From Geosiphon pyriformis (Eukaryota; Glomeromycota; Glomeromycetes; Archaeosporales; Geosiphonaceae), in contig JAAOMT010000009.1 in assembly GCA_016748015.1 (NCBI GenBank), positions 328,459 to 392,458 of the forward strand: 64,000 bases of DNA. The letters are read 5' to 3'. Numbering within the stretch: the stretch's first letter is position 1; every line of letters begins with the position of its first letter. Positions 23,319-35,709 of this stretch are shown one piece after another. Both the position numbers and the translations under genes were made by a program. Under the pieces are notes generated by a model. It saw nothing but the letters and a program-made list of their open reading frames with translations, ran no database searches and was not told the DNA's origin.

Positions 23319-25072
23319 AAATGAAAGAAGCTAAATTTAATATTTTTTACTTTATTCAAAAATCTTATTTGATCAAAACTTTGTTTTTATTAAATAAACA
23401 AATTTCATGATCAGAAGCTTAATTTGAAATAAAAAAAAATACAAATAATAGGATTCATAAATGGCTTTCATGAATAAAAATAATTTTTTCACTTAATCAA
23501 TGTATTCTTAAACTTTTAAATATTTGTGATAGATTATGAAATAGGAGAAATAAAGACATAATTTGAATTGAATAATTTACCTTCTTAAAAATAATCATCA
23601 TTTTTCAATTTAGGATAAATAAGGTATTTTCTTTTCTTACTTTTCATGCTTCAGACAATAAAATAGCCCCAATTTGATTTAAGTTTTTTAACCAAAGAAA
23701 TTGAAGAAAAAACTTACATTATGAATATATGTGACTATTATATCTTTCGATAGATGAATAATATTAAAAAAAATTCAAAGTAACAATTTTTAATAAATAC
23801 ATTATTCTCGTGCTTTAAGACCAGTTTCAATTGTTATCTGGAATAATGATGCGAGAGGAACAGATAACATCTAATCTTTTTGTATTACTTGTTGAAACGT
23901 CAAATAAATCTATCATTTTATTAATCTTTTTGAAACTAACTCTCTAAAAGAGTTTTTTCGGATTATAGTTTGTGAAATTGGAAGTTGCTTTTATTTTGAT
24001 TCAAAATCAAAGATTGTAAATTCAATTTTTTGAAGTTGAAATTTAAAAAGTTTTATTTGTACAAAAAATTTATTGATAACAAAAAAGAACTTGCTAAACT
24101 TTCAATTCCATACAACAACTTTTACTTTTTGGTATAATAATACCCTTTTCCAATCTTTGGGTATCCCTTTTTTCATTTCAATTGATTAAATTATTTTTCT
24201 GGTGACAAAACAGGAACATCCTTTTTCACCATTTAATTTTTTGGCTGAAAAAGTTAAAAAGAATCAAATTACCAAAAATTTACTTAAAAATGGAATCTTT
24301 AAAAGAAGTTCATAATGAATTTTTTCGTAAAAATAGCTTAACTCAAATTTGTCTTTGTTGTTACCTCTATTTTAAGAATTTCTCATATTAATTTTAATGG
24401 GGCTTTTATGGATACGCGATCCCCTTTTAATTTGGGATATAAAATTTAATTCACCTTTTCAAATTATTGGAATATTTTAAAACTTAAAAAAATAGCTATA
24501 ATTGCTAAAAGGTATGTTTTCTAATAACTACTAGTAAATACAGACATACTGTATCTTTGGTGTAAATTGATCTTTCGGCCAAAAAAAAACCTTGATTAAA
24601 ACATTGAAAGTTTAAAGGATCAATAAACATGCCTTTCTTATCTTAGTACTCTGCAATCAGGGAAAATCTATGGTGTTATTTAATACCTAATGTCAGCTTT
24701 TCCAAAGGATATTCTCATATCAAGGATAGCGATATCACAATTATTATTTTAATTTCATAATTTCCCTCATTTTTTATTAACTATCCCATGATGAGCTAAT
24801 GTTTTGCTAATCAAACCTTGCCGTAAATTGTTTTTTGGTTTCATCAATCTTGTAATAGCAAAAGCTCCTAAGGTGTTTCACATGTAATATGTTTATTGCT
24901 GTACCACTAAATTCCCGGAACTTTTATCTTTTCATATACTCATCTGGGTTCGGTTCTTGTATCAAGATCTTCGGAATTTCTTTATTATTGTTTCATATTC
25001 AAAGTTTTCAAAATTTCCTCCAAAGAAATTAATAGATCTTGACATTTTAATGGTCAAATCTTGTTACACATA
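23319..25072. other. AT-rich spacer without a gene
   Basis: No open frame of note on either strand. It contains the 3' flanks of two converging genes, the lipase on plus and the NAD(P)-binding gene on minus. Confidence 0.4.
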
Positions 25073-25906
25073 TTATGATACAATGACTGTGACAGCTTTA
25101 TTGACCCATTGATCATCTTCAATGACCGTCTCCAATGCAAAATGGGCAACATCAGACCTTGAGATGGAGCCCCAATTAAACTTTCCCAATTGTAAATTTT
25201 CACCAGCACGATATTTCTTAGTACAAGGATTATCAGTTAACCCTGGTGGTCGAATTATCTTTAATGTCAAAAACAAAAGATTTAAAGTTATAACCCAATC
25301 ATTGAAGTAATTGCTTATGCAAATGAAAATCCTAAAACTTACCGTATATTCAACTTCAGACTTCTCACCATATTCATACACCAACCTCTCAGCCATCTCT
25401 TTATCTTCAAAAATGTTATAAAAAAACCAATAGATCACGAACCTCATTAGCCAGGGAGCATCATACCTACTGCTACCAACAATAAAAGACGAAACTATAA
25501 CAAAACGTTTAATTTGTCCAGCAGGTAAACCCACCATTGCTTCATTTAACACTTTTTGTGCATTATAACTGATAAAATCTTTTTTTGCAGATTTAATTGT
25601 AGTTGCACCAATTGAGGTGAATACGATAGAAGCTGTGCTAAGCGTTTCGGAAACTGCTGCTGGAGAAGTAATCGCGTCTCCGATGATTATTGTTAGGTTT
25701 TCGTGTGGATTTAGAGGTGGAGATTTACTATTCGGTCTGATCAATGCACGAATTTTGTGGCCATGTGCTAGAGCCTGTTCAATGAAGTGCCTGCCAACGC
25801 TACGATTGCCACCGAATACTTTTAAATAAAATACCCTTAGAATCAAATGAATTCAAACCTGCAAAAAGGGATTTAGTCGCAGCTTACCTGCGATTGTTTT
25901 ACTCAT
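25073..25906 (-). CDS. NmrA-like / atypical SDR NAD(P)-binding protein
   Basis: Three exons: 25906-25888 (19 nt), 25818-25343 and 25258-25073, joining to about 226 aa. The tiny first exon supplies MSKTIA, giving MSKTIAVFGGNRSVGRHFIE. This is a Rossmann strand-turn with an FGGNRSVG dinucleotide-binding loop, a variant of the GxxGxxG of atypical short-chain dehydrogenases. ALAHGHKIRALIRPNS (second strand, ligand for NADP phosphate by analogy), GDAITSPAAV, KRFVIVSS and IIRPPGLTD follow in the expected order for NAD(P)H-binding / NmrA-like proteins. No membrane segment is seen, so it is probably cytosolic. Substrate is unknown, and such proteins can be reductases or redox sensors. Splice sites are GTAAGC and GTAAGT with AG acceptors. 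Confidence 0.85.
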
Positions 25907-27830
25907 GATGGAAGTTTGAAAAAAAGGTGCAAAACTTAATTCCTATTTTCAAGTTTAAATGTATATATATTTAAGAAATTAATGAGTGATACGTTACCTT
26001 TTACTATGATCAAGATAACAATGTTTATGATGTGATGAATAACTCAACAAATTATTATTGTGATGATGCCCATTGCGTAATTAATTAACTCGTGTATCGA
26101 CAGCATAAATGTAAAAATTGGTCAATCATGGCGATTTTGGAATACATAGGATCAAAGCAAGAACTGTTTGTTGATATTATGAATGATGTAGAAGACGACA
26201 ATTTTATTGTGCTCCGAAAGTACAAAGAAAAAGAAAACATCAAGTGTCAAAGTGTTGCGGTTTAAAAATAAGCTGCGATGAAAAACGTTTAGAATGAAAC
26301 CACCTTCGTCATTTAAGGTTGAAGATTTGAAGGTGACTTCAAAAGTGAAGATATGAAATACTTTTACTAATAATTATTGTAGGATTTACATGCCTACAAG
26401 AGTCTTGTTAATCAATTGAAAGAAAAGGCTCCAGACAAAGAAACCAAGATTGATCGTTATTAGTTCATACACGTTCAAGAAGTTTTATGATTACTTGTAG
26501 CTTAATACTTTGAGGAGGAATTCAAAGCCTCTCATCAGCTCTAGTAGCAAATTTAAGCAAGAAACCGACTGAAAAGTCTCTTATTAGTCAAAAGTGTGAT
26601 TTCAGTTACAGCTGATGGATTAGAGGTGATAGTTGGGAGGTTTGCCTGAAGCAAGTAAAGCAAAAAAAATGGAATGATAAGGTTGAACCTGGTGGTTGCT
26701 ATGCATAATGTTCTGTTGAAGGAAGCGATTGAAAGCATTGTGTTAATTGTGATGATTTTAAGAGAATATATGGTAAAACTTAATAAAAAAACGCCTACAT
26801 TGATTAATTTGAAAATGCATATTACTAAGCATCAAACTTGAGCTTATCTATTGGGGCTTACATCTTATATGCAACGAAACCAGACAAAGTGAATATATGA
26901 CGTCTCGACTATTTCTTCCGATTGAGCAACATCCTTTTTCTCAAAACTAAAAATACTATCATTGTCGTCACGGTCATCGTTACTAACATAGTGGGGAGCT
27001 TTTCTCTCTTGCTAATTCCTGCTTAGCTATTTCCAACTCCTTTCATAACTGCACAGGGTGAGTTAATTTGATTTGAGTTGATTGATGGATTTCAGCTACT
27101 TTCTCTTTAAACTTAGCGAAATCGGTAAAAGATCAATGCAAGGTTTGATCTTTTCAGAATTCCAAGATTAGCTCTTCTCAGGAGTTGTTGGTGAAGGTAA
27201 GGTCAGCATATTTCTTGTAGGGAATTATTATTGCTTTCCTTGAATGCTGGTCAATAAGTTTCCAAACCTTGTATTACAAGGTCTGCAAAGTCTTTGATCT
27301 CTTCTTTTTTGGAAATACCAAAGCTTCCTCTGAAAGAACCTTTGCTCGAAGTATCCTTAACTTTCACCTTAGTATAATGAGGATGCTCCAAATTAAGCGA
27401 TTAGCCAAATCAGCTTTAATGTAGATTTTAGGTCAGCCAGGGCTAACAGTTTGGGAATGCGCATAAATCGGTGGCCTTCAACTATAATTACTTTTGAGGC
27501 TTTGATGTTTCTTTCGTTATTCACTTGAGTAAATTAGAATATTCTACTTGGATACTTGACATCTTCTTTCCAAATATATATTTCACACCCAGGTCTTTGG
27601 TATTGTGACTGGCAAGCAATTCTTTTAATTAGTGAGAAATAAATCTTTTTTTTATCTTTTTCTCTTATCTGAGAGAAAAAAGTTCTTGGTTCCTCTTCAA
27701 AATAAGGAAATCAATTAATTAAAATGTTAGAAATGCTCTTTTTTAGCATATTTTTGTATCTTTGTCATTATATTCCCTTTTCCAAAAGTATTGGGTCTGA
27801 AGAAGAGAGTCATTATTGGTATAATAATAT
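25907..27830. other. Degenerate coding-like DNA, origin unclear
   Basis: The stretch is less AT-biased than its surroundings and shows broken coding-like pieces. On plus, a 45-codon frame starts at 26128 (MAILEYIGSKQELFVDIMND). On minus, around 27490-27190, there are short charged runs such as EGHRFMRIPKLLALADLKS with stops between them. I cannot assign a family. A decayed mobile element or pseudogene is the likeliest explanation. Confidence 0.3.
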
Positions 27831-27839
27831 ACTTTTAAT

Positions 27840-30040
27840 TATTATTACCGTATATGATTTTAAACAAATAAAAAAATAAAAAAATATAATTGTAAAAATG
27901 TTTTTGCTATTCATATTTGCCAAATTTTAATAGCTTGAATTCTTGTGCTTTCACTATTTGAGGATTAACATTCATAAAAAAAAAATTTAAAACTTTTCAA
28001 GCCAGATTGGTTATGATATTAAAAGATTGAAAGCTGTTTCGATTATTATAATTTTAAGCTTTATTTAATTTGGCACTTTAGATTTAATCTTATAATCTAT
28101 ATTGTTTTATAAAAGAGTCTTTTAATAAAACCAAAGCTGCTATCAAACTTGAATTTAATATAATTCAGAATTATAAAATTTAATTTAATACTTTTATAAT
28201 AACCAAAAATTACTAAGTACAAGTAAAAGTAAAGAATATTATTGTTTTTGTTTTGTTTTGTTTTTTTTGCATTGTTGCAAATAATTTTTATCTTTATTCA
28301 ATTGTTTAATTTTAAACCAAAAGTACTATTTAGGCTTTTTTTAACAAGTTTATTTTTGTATATTATGTAATTAATTAGCTTACACATTATTTTATTTTAA
28401 ATACCAAAAAAGTGTATTTTGTGAATATTAAAAAAATACATCTTACCAATTTGTTAATTTGAATAAAATGCATACATTTTTAAACTTATTATAACTATAA
28501 TATGTAATTGTACTATTACTATAATACATTAACTTGTTTTTTGTAATAAAATAATTTGGATTAATAAGTTTTATATTTTTTTACCAACTTAATGTTTTTG
28601 TTTTAACTAAATTGTTTTATATTTTTTAATAAATTTTAAGCTTTTTTATAAGCTTTAAATTATAAATATTATATAAATTAGTTTAAAAATTCATAATTTG
28701 GATTTATAATATTAAAATATACTTTTTTTATAAAAAAATTACTCGTAAAATCCAAGAAAACAATCTAAAACAACATTGTTAATTCAATTAGTATTAAAAA
28801 AATGAAATTTAATAACAAAAACAATAATAGCAAAAAATTAATATATATTAATTAATAACTTAAATTAAATACAAAAAATTATTAACAGCTAAAAAACACC
28901 AATTAAAATAAATAATTAACACATATAATTTAATAAAAATTAGTATTGTTATACTCTAAAATTCTAATATCATATATTAGTGCAATTTAAAATTTAAAAT
29001 TTAAAAACAATGTTTTTTATTTAATTTAACATATATTTATACAATAAAATAAACAAAACATAATAGTTTCTATAGTATTTTTACTAAAATTTAAAACCAA
29101 AAACACAGAAAAAATTAAAATTATTTGCAAAAAACATTTTTTTGCATTATATTTAAAAATTTTTGATTTTTTTGTTATTTATTTAATAATACGTAAACAA
29201 TAATTAATTTTTAACACTTTACAACATAACTTAACAGCATTAAAAAATAGTATTGCAATTATTAACAACTTTTTTATTTAATGGTTGTTAGGTACTTTAT
29301 AACAAATTATTGTATATTGTATTTTATTGCTGCTAATATATTTAACTAGTACATTAAAATCTTTGCATGAAAAGCTTTTACTATTATAAGCTATAAAAAG
29401 TTAAATAAATTTATTAATATTGAAAATTTAGTTTGGTTAATTTAAATATTTATTTATGTAATTCTAATGTAATTTATTATTTTGCTGTAATTAAAATACA
29501 TTGTTCAATCAGTTTTGTAAATGTTTTTTTTAGTTATTAATTTACCAAGCTTTATCAATTTTAAATTTCATAGAGCAATAATTTTTATTATTATTACATA
29601 AAAAACATCAAATAGCTGTTACTTAAATTATTGAAATAAAATATTTTAATATAAAAATTATATTATATTTATTCAATATTTAACAACTTTAAAGCTTAAC
29701 AAGATTACTTTTTTAAAGTATTATCAAAAAAGTCCTAACAAAAAAATAATGTAAATTTTAAATAAAACAAAAAATTGACCAAAAATTAAGTACAAAAAAT
29801 TCAAATTAGGCATTATCAGTTTAATTCTTATTATTAATTTAGTATATATTGTTGTTTTATATTAACATTATTCAATTGTTATTTATCAAAATTGTTTAAT
29901 AACTAAATTTTATAATACACAAGTATAATTAAATACTATAATTAGATTATGCATAAAACCAAAATATGTTAAATTGAAGATTTTGCTAAAATGTCTAATA
30001 ATCTATCAAAATTTAAAAAATAATAATGTTTAAACTTAAA
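27840..30040. other. Extremely AT-rich block, about 2.2 kb
   Basis: Lines counted by eye inside this block have only 4-8 G or C per 60 bases, against roughly 17-22 in neighbouring DNA. It has no open frames of any length, CG dinucleotides are very rare, and runs of TAAA/ATTT dominate. The right edge is sharp: ordinary-composition DNA begins at about 30055. It could be an old element destroyed by C-to-T mutation, or a structural AT block. Confidence 0.85.
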
Positions 30041-30059
30041 ATAAGACTATGTAAATTCC

Positions 30060-30378
30060 TTGTCACAAGAACTGCTTAATTGTCGTTCCCGATGCTATTA
30101 CTGTCGGAAAATACCATTTCAGTTTCCAGTTATTTTCCTGTCTGTTTTCTCATGCGAATTTGATTTACAAACGACTTCAGAAAAATACCAGTCTGCTTTG
30201 CGGTTTAACTTTAAGAGGAAAAAAACTTACGTGTTGGGGTTTTCGAAAACAAAAAGTTAGACGGGAGGCCATTGCTTATAATTTAGTTTATGCATTCTTT
30301 GAAGAATTCCACAAACTGGGCGACATATCATACATGCATATCATGGTATCGGATGCACAATTATCAATCCATCGATGA
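30060..30378 (+). other. Short open stretches of unknown status
   Basis: Just after the AT-rich block two overlapping frames are open. The longer one (30160-30378, 72 codons) is rich in charged residues and contains RREAIAYNLVYAFFEEFHKL. It stops about 100 bp before the phosphatase start codon, and no splice connection to that gene is needed. It may be a gene remnant; I do not recognise it. Confidence 0.25.
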
Positions 30379-30480
30379 TTAAATAATCGTCACTCATCGT
30401 AATGACAATATTAAGTCATTCTTAAATTTTTGAAATTTAGAAATTTAGAAACGGTTCTCTTCAAATTTATTTATTGCACA

Positions 30481-33400
30481 ATGGAACTTTTCGTCTTAGT
30501 AAAAGACGATCCTCGATCATTAGCCGTTTATTCCAATTCCACCAGCTCGAAATTTGCTCTCATATTCGAAAAAACTGCACAAATATCTAAACCGCAATGT
30601 CACGTGGAGTTTTGTCCTGGATCGGAATTCGATTTTCAAGGATATCGATCATTGAACTCTCGGCTACACATTTATGGAATCCTTGGATTGATTCAAGTCG
30701 ACAATGGTAGATAGTTACAAAAAATCTCGTTCAGAAACTTTCATTCACCATTATCATTTAAATAATCCTAATATATATGTATTTTTCAAGATATATTCAT
30801 AACCGTCGTGACCGAGTGTAAGCCAATTGGACAAGTTCGACCCGGTGAATCGGTGTATCGTATTATAGATGTAGAATTTTATTCCCTCGTTACCAGTTCT
30901 TGGGATGAAGGTCGAACCTCTAGCTATGATGATTTTGCCGACGATTTTGATCAATTACAACTCAAACATCCATGTTCTCATCTTCGGAAATTGCTAGCAA
31001 ATGGAAATTTTTATTTTTCTTCAGATTTTGATCTCACCAGAAATCTTCAAGTCAGGTAAATGAAACTGAAAATGTTCCTCCTTTGAAGTCTTATTTTGCA
31101 GAAATTTCAATCAGCTTCTTCGTTATCACAAGAACTTTAGCCCCAAAAAATGGAAAATACTTTTTCGATGATCGATTTCTCTGGAATAAATATATGATAA
31201 GCAGTTTGCTTAATTTCCGATCTAGATTGAACCAACACAAACAATTTCAACTTGATCAGAGTGGTGCTTTGGTAAGTTATTTGACAGCTTTGCAAATATT
31301 CCATTATATTTGAATGGATTTTTTTTAATATTACCATAAAGGTTTTGGCCATACAAGGATTTTTTGGACGTCAGGAAATTAAATTTGGCTCTGAAAAAGT
31401 CGCTCTATCAATTATATCAAAATTAAGCTGTAAGCGTGCCGGTATAATAGCTTCTACAAATAAATTTTCAGCATTCACTAGGTTTTCGAAATGATTATAT
31501 TACAAGTTATTTTCAATATTCAGGAACACGATTTAATACCCGAGGTATTGATGATGATGGAAATGTTGCTAATTTTGTTGAGGCAAGTTATGGATTGCAG
31601 AAGAAGTTTTAGTCCATATTGGTTTAATAAATTTTCTTTTATTTTCCAGGTCGAAACTATTCTGTGTTCTAAAAGTTGGTGCCTATCTTATACGCAAATA
31701 CGTGGCAGCGTACCAGGTAGAACTCTTCAAGTATTTTAGCCATCTCGTCAATAATTAAATAAGTCCACTGATTATCCTATTCAATAGTTTTCTGGGAGCA
31801 ACCGGTAAGCTCATACCCAGAAAACTATTTTTCCCCATTCCAATTTTGTCACTTATCGATCCGATTTTCTTCAGGGAATTCAAGTAATGGGTCACAAAGT
31901 TCAAATTTCTCGGGGAGCAGATGCCACACAACCAGCTGTAGAACGCCACTTCACTGATCTTTTGAATCGATATGGGGAGGTTTACATAATCAATTTACTG
32001 GGTCCGAAAGAGGGCGAGGCACTTTTAACCAGAGAATATCATGATCGCGTCCGAGACTTATATGAGGGTGGAACCCATTTTCAAATGACTAATTTTGATT
32101 TCAACACTATTTGCAAGAATGGGAGCTATGAGAATGTGAAACATTTGCTACCTAATATTCGTGAGACACTGGACAATTTTGAATTTTTCTTGTTAGACCT
32201 GGAAACAGATACGCCCTTGAGGCATCAAATTGGCGTGTTCCGAACAAATTGTGTTGATTGGTACGGAACTATTTTGGGTTTCATCTTCAAAATTTTTATT
32301 GACTTCATCGTTTTTCTTCATCTTTGGTTGCAAATGGGAGTTAGTCTGGACAGGTATTTGTATACTTTTTCGACTTTAAAGGCTATTCATTAAAACTGCC
32401 TAATTATTTCAGCAATTATTTTATTTTTAGAACGAATGTTGTCCAAACTTTGCTTTCTCGGACGGTTCTTGAAACATACCTGCGACAACTTGAGAACATC
32501 CCTCGGCATCAGATCGAAATGCTTTATAGTTGTCATTCACATCTCTGGGCGGAGAACGGGGACAGTCTTTCGAAAATTTATGCTGGCACTGGGGCTCTCA
32601 AATCTCAGTTCACTCGCAGTGGAAAGCTTACCTTGGCAGGTCAGGGAGGATACATACTAAGTTTTTCTAAATATCTCAACAAATTGAAACTTTTAATTGT
32701 GATATGGCTAAAATTTCATTATAACAGGTGTCCTAGGAGATGCATCAAAGTCCGTCAACCGGTTCTATATCAATAATTTTCAAGATAAATCTAAACAAGA
32801 AGTTATTGACTTGCTACTTGTAAGTTATATTCCAGCTTCATCAAGCTTGTTAATTTTATAGAAAAAACTTAAGCAAGAGTTCAAATTTTCTAGGGAAAAT
32901 TATTAGAACAGCAAGCCATTACGGTTCACGATCCTGTTCATGAATTGGTCTTGAAGGAAATTCAACAACGGTAATAATATTCCTGCGAGTTTTGTAAACT
33001 TCATCTTTATACCGCTTTAATAATAATATCATAGGGCTGAGGAGTTTTCGACAAAATCAAACATTAATTTATTTGTGGGAACTTACAATTTGAATGGGGC
33101 TTCCCCTTCTGGTGAATCTTTGATGCCCTGGCTTTTTCCCTATTCTCAATGTAAGTCAATTTTTATATAATCTCCAGCATATCAAAAATAAAAACCTTAT
33201 GCACCAAGTCCTTATAAATTTCAAAGTTCAACCTGATCTCGTGGTCATTGGGTTTCAAGAAATTGTTCAATTGGTTCCTCAACAAGTAAGTTACTGATTT
33301 TCGAAAATCTCTGTTTTACTATTAATATACACAATATTTGCTACTAAAAAAATTTCCTTTTAAAGATTGTATCTGCCGACCCAGAAAAACTGTAAGCAAG

Positions 33401-35709
33401 GTTCTTTTTATATTACATTTCATCAATTCTTTTATTTTACCATGTTATTAACAAAATTATTTGACATATTACAGGAAAATCTGGGAGAAGGAAATTACGA
33501 AGATCCTCAATAGCCAATCGGCAAAATACGTAATTTTGCGGTCACGACAACTGGTCGGTACAGCCTTGTCGGTCTATGCAAAAGCTGATGTCGTCTCTCG
33601 CATCCGGAACGTGGAATGTGTCACGAAAAAGGCTAGAATTTTCTTTCAAAGTCATTATATATTCCGCTCAAATATGCAATATCCCCAATCGTAAGATAGA
33701 TTTTGGTTTAAATATTTGTTAGACGGGATTAGGGGGTATGGCTGGAAACAAAGGGGCAGTCGCTATTCGGATGGATTTTTACGACACCAGCCTATGCTTT
33801 GTTACGGCACATTTAGCTGCTGGTAAATATCAATGCAAATCATTTTAATCCTAGATACATATTCGATATCTAATTTAGGTTTCCCCTTGAGGCGAATCAA
33901 ATTTTGATGAAAGGAATAAGGACTATCACACTATCAACAACGGTTTGATATTTCGACAAGGCCGTCACATTGCTAACCATGAGTATTTAGACTTTATAAT
34001 TTGGTCGCTTTAAAAAAAACATCAACATTTAATGGCAAAATTCTTTGTTGCTTTTAGTACGGTCATTTGGCTCGGAGATTTTAATTATCGCGTTTCTTTA
34101 GATACCCATGAGGTAGGATACCTTTTCCAAACTTTTCATGGGGGTGTCAGCTAATCTTCAATTCCTAACAAAACGAATTTTTAGGTTCGAGATCACGTTT
34201 TGCATGGCAATCTTGATGTGTTGTTAAAATCGGATCAAGTATGAGAGAAGAATTTCCAAAATTTCGCATTTTTCAGAAAACTTATTTTATCTTGATTTCT
34301 TTGGTTTGAAGCTCATTAAGCAAATTCAAATTGGGGCTATTTTTCGTGGGTATACTGAAGGCCCTATTACTTTCCCACCTACTTATAAATATGACAATCA
34401 TAGCAATCACTATGATACTAGGTTTGAAATGAGTTTCTCTTTCTTCATTATTTATGATTTAAACCAATGACTTCCCCTTATTTAGCTTAACTATCTCCTT
34501 TTAAATTAAAGTGAAAAGGCTCGAGTGCCATCTTGGACGGGTAAGTTGAAATTCAATATCATTGCTATTATAGCATTTCTTTTGAATTTTTGAAGCTATA
34601 GTTATACTTTTTTTAGATCGCATCCTATTTCGAGGAAAAAATGTAAGATCAATATCTCATCAAATTTACAAACTCCAGTATCACTCTATAATAATCTAGA
34701 GCTTTTTCATTTCGAAATAGGTACATCAAATTGCATACAATCGAGCAGAGTTGAAAAACTCCGATCACCGACCAGGTTTTGTTCGCCATGTTAAACATTT
34801 CTCGCCCAAAAACACATTTTTAATTAATTTTATGTCTTGATTCTTCACCGTAGTTATGGCTTTATTTAAAATAGAGGTATTTTTGAGAGTGGACATTCTA
34901 GTTTAATATTCATGATTCTGATCTTCATTATCATATTAGATAATTAAATATGATGAACAACTCAAAGAAAAGATCCAGCAAGAGCTTTATGAAAATAAAT
35001 CAAAAGTTGTAGGGAAGACTCTGGGTGTGCCGGAAGCTTTCACAACTATGTCAATAGACGAACCAGCTGTTAACCTTGCCCAAACTTTCGAAAGGATCCC
35101 GGTCGATACACTGATTGATTTAGAGGATACTATAAAACGGGACTGTAAGCAATATCGACGATAGCCGTTCTTTGAAATTAAGTCAATATTTTAATGTTTT
35201 GTATTTAGTGCCACCACCGAGCTCAGACACACATCAATGGTGGAATGATGCCAATCGTAAGTAAAGTTTCATATCTTTTAGCCTATGAAATTTTCACCTG
35301 TGCTAAAGAACCTTTTGTTGGGCAGCATCACAATCTCCAGTCATGAGAAATGATCAATCGAATTCAGAATCGCGGGTGATTTCAACAAATCCATTTGAAA
35401 TTTTATCTACATCACCGGTTCAAAAAGAATTTCCACTAATTGACAGCTTCATCGAATTCAATAACCCAAATGAGGTAAAAACATCTACACTAATTGATAT
35501 ATCAATACCGTCAGCACCCCCTGAATCAGGTAAGATATTTACTTGAAAATTGGCATTTCATTTACATAAAATAAAACGTCAGATTTTAATGAAATATAGA
35601 CCCCAGTAAATTCTCAACCACCTCTAATTGGGCACCCCTTATTCCAATTAAAGTTGAAAATTTAACCGGTACGACATCCAAGGAAAGTAAAGAACACAAA
35701 GCAGGCTAA
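30481..35709 (+). CDS. Synaptojanin-like phosphoinositide phosphatase (SAC + inositol 5-phosphatase), 29 exons, one frameshift
   Basis: Hand-joined exons: 30481-30706, 30791-31055, 31102-31271, 31342-31441, 31524-31576, 31650-31716, 31788-31804, 31875-32260, 32345-32353, 32431-32639, 32728-32819, 32894-32970, 33041-33150, 33227-33285, 33366-33391, 33475-33631, 33723-33822, 33892-33982, 34058-34112, 34185-34238, 34312-34421, 34512-34540, 34617-34642, 34721-34775, 34854-34876, 34940-35144, 35209-35256, 35326-35529 and 35600-35709. The product is about 1043 aa, organised like yeast INP51/52/53. The SAC domain shows [34 protein letters not shown] and the CX5R centre FRTNCVDCLDRTN. The 5-phosphatase domain shows [52 protein letters not shown] and KNSDHRP. 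The tail carries an NPF motif (STNPFEIL), typical of EH-domain binding in endocytosis. It probably removes phosphates from PI(4)P/PI(4,5)P2 on cytoplasmic membrane faces. Exon 3 has one base too many in an A6 run (31145-31150). Confidence 0.9.

Noticed and set aside
31577-31649. GC donor (GAG followed by GCAAGT) for the fifth intron of the phosphatase
   Set aside because: Using GTTGAG five bases earlier gives ANFVET, the conserved family sequence; the GC donor would duplicate Val-Glu.
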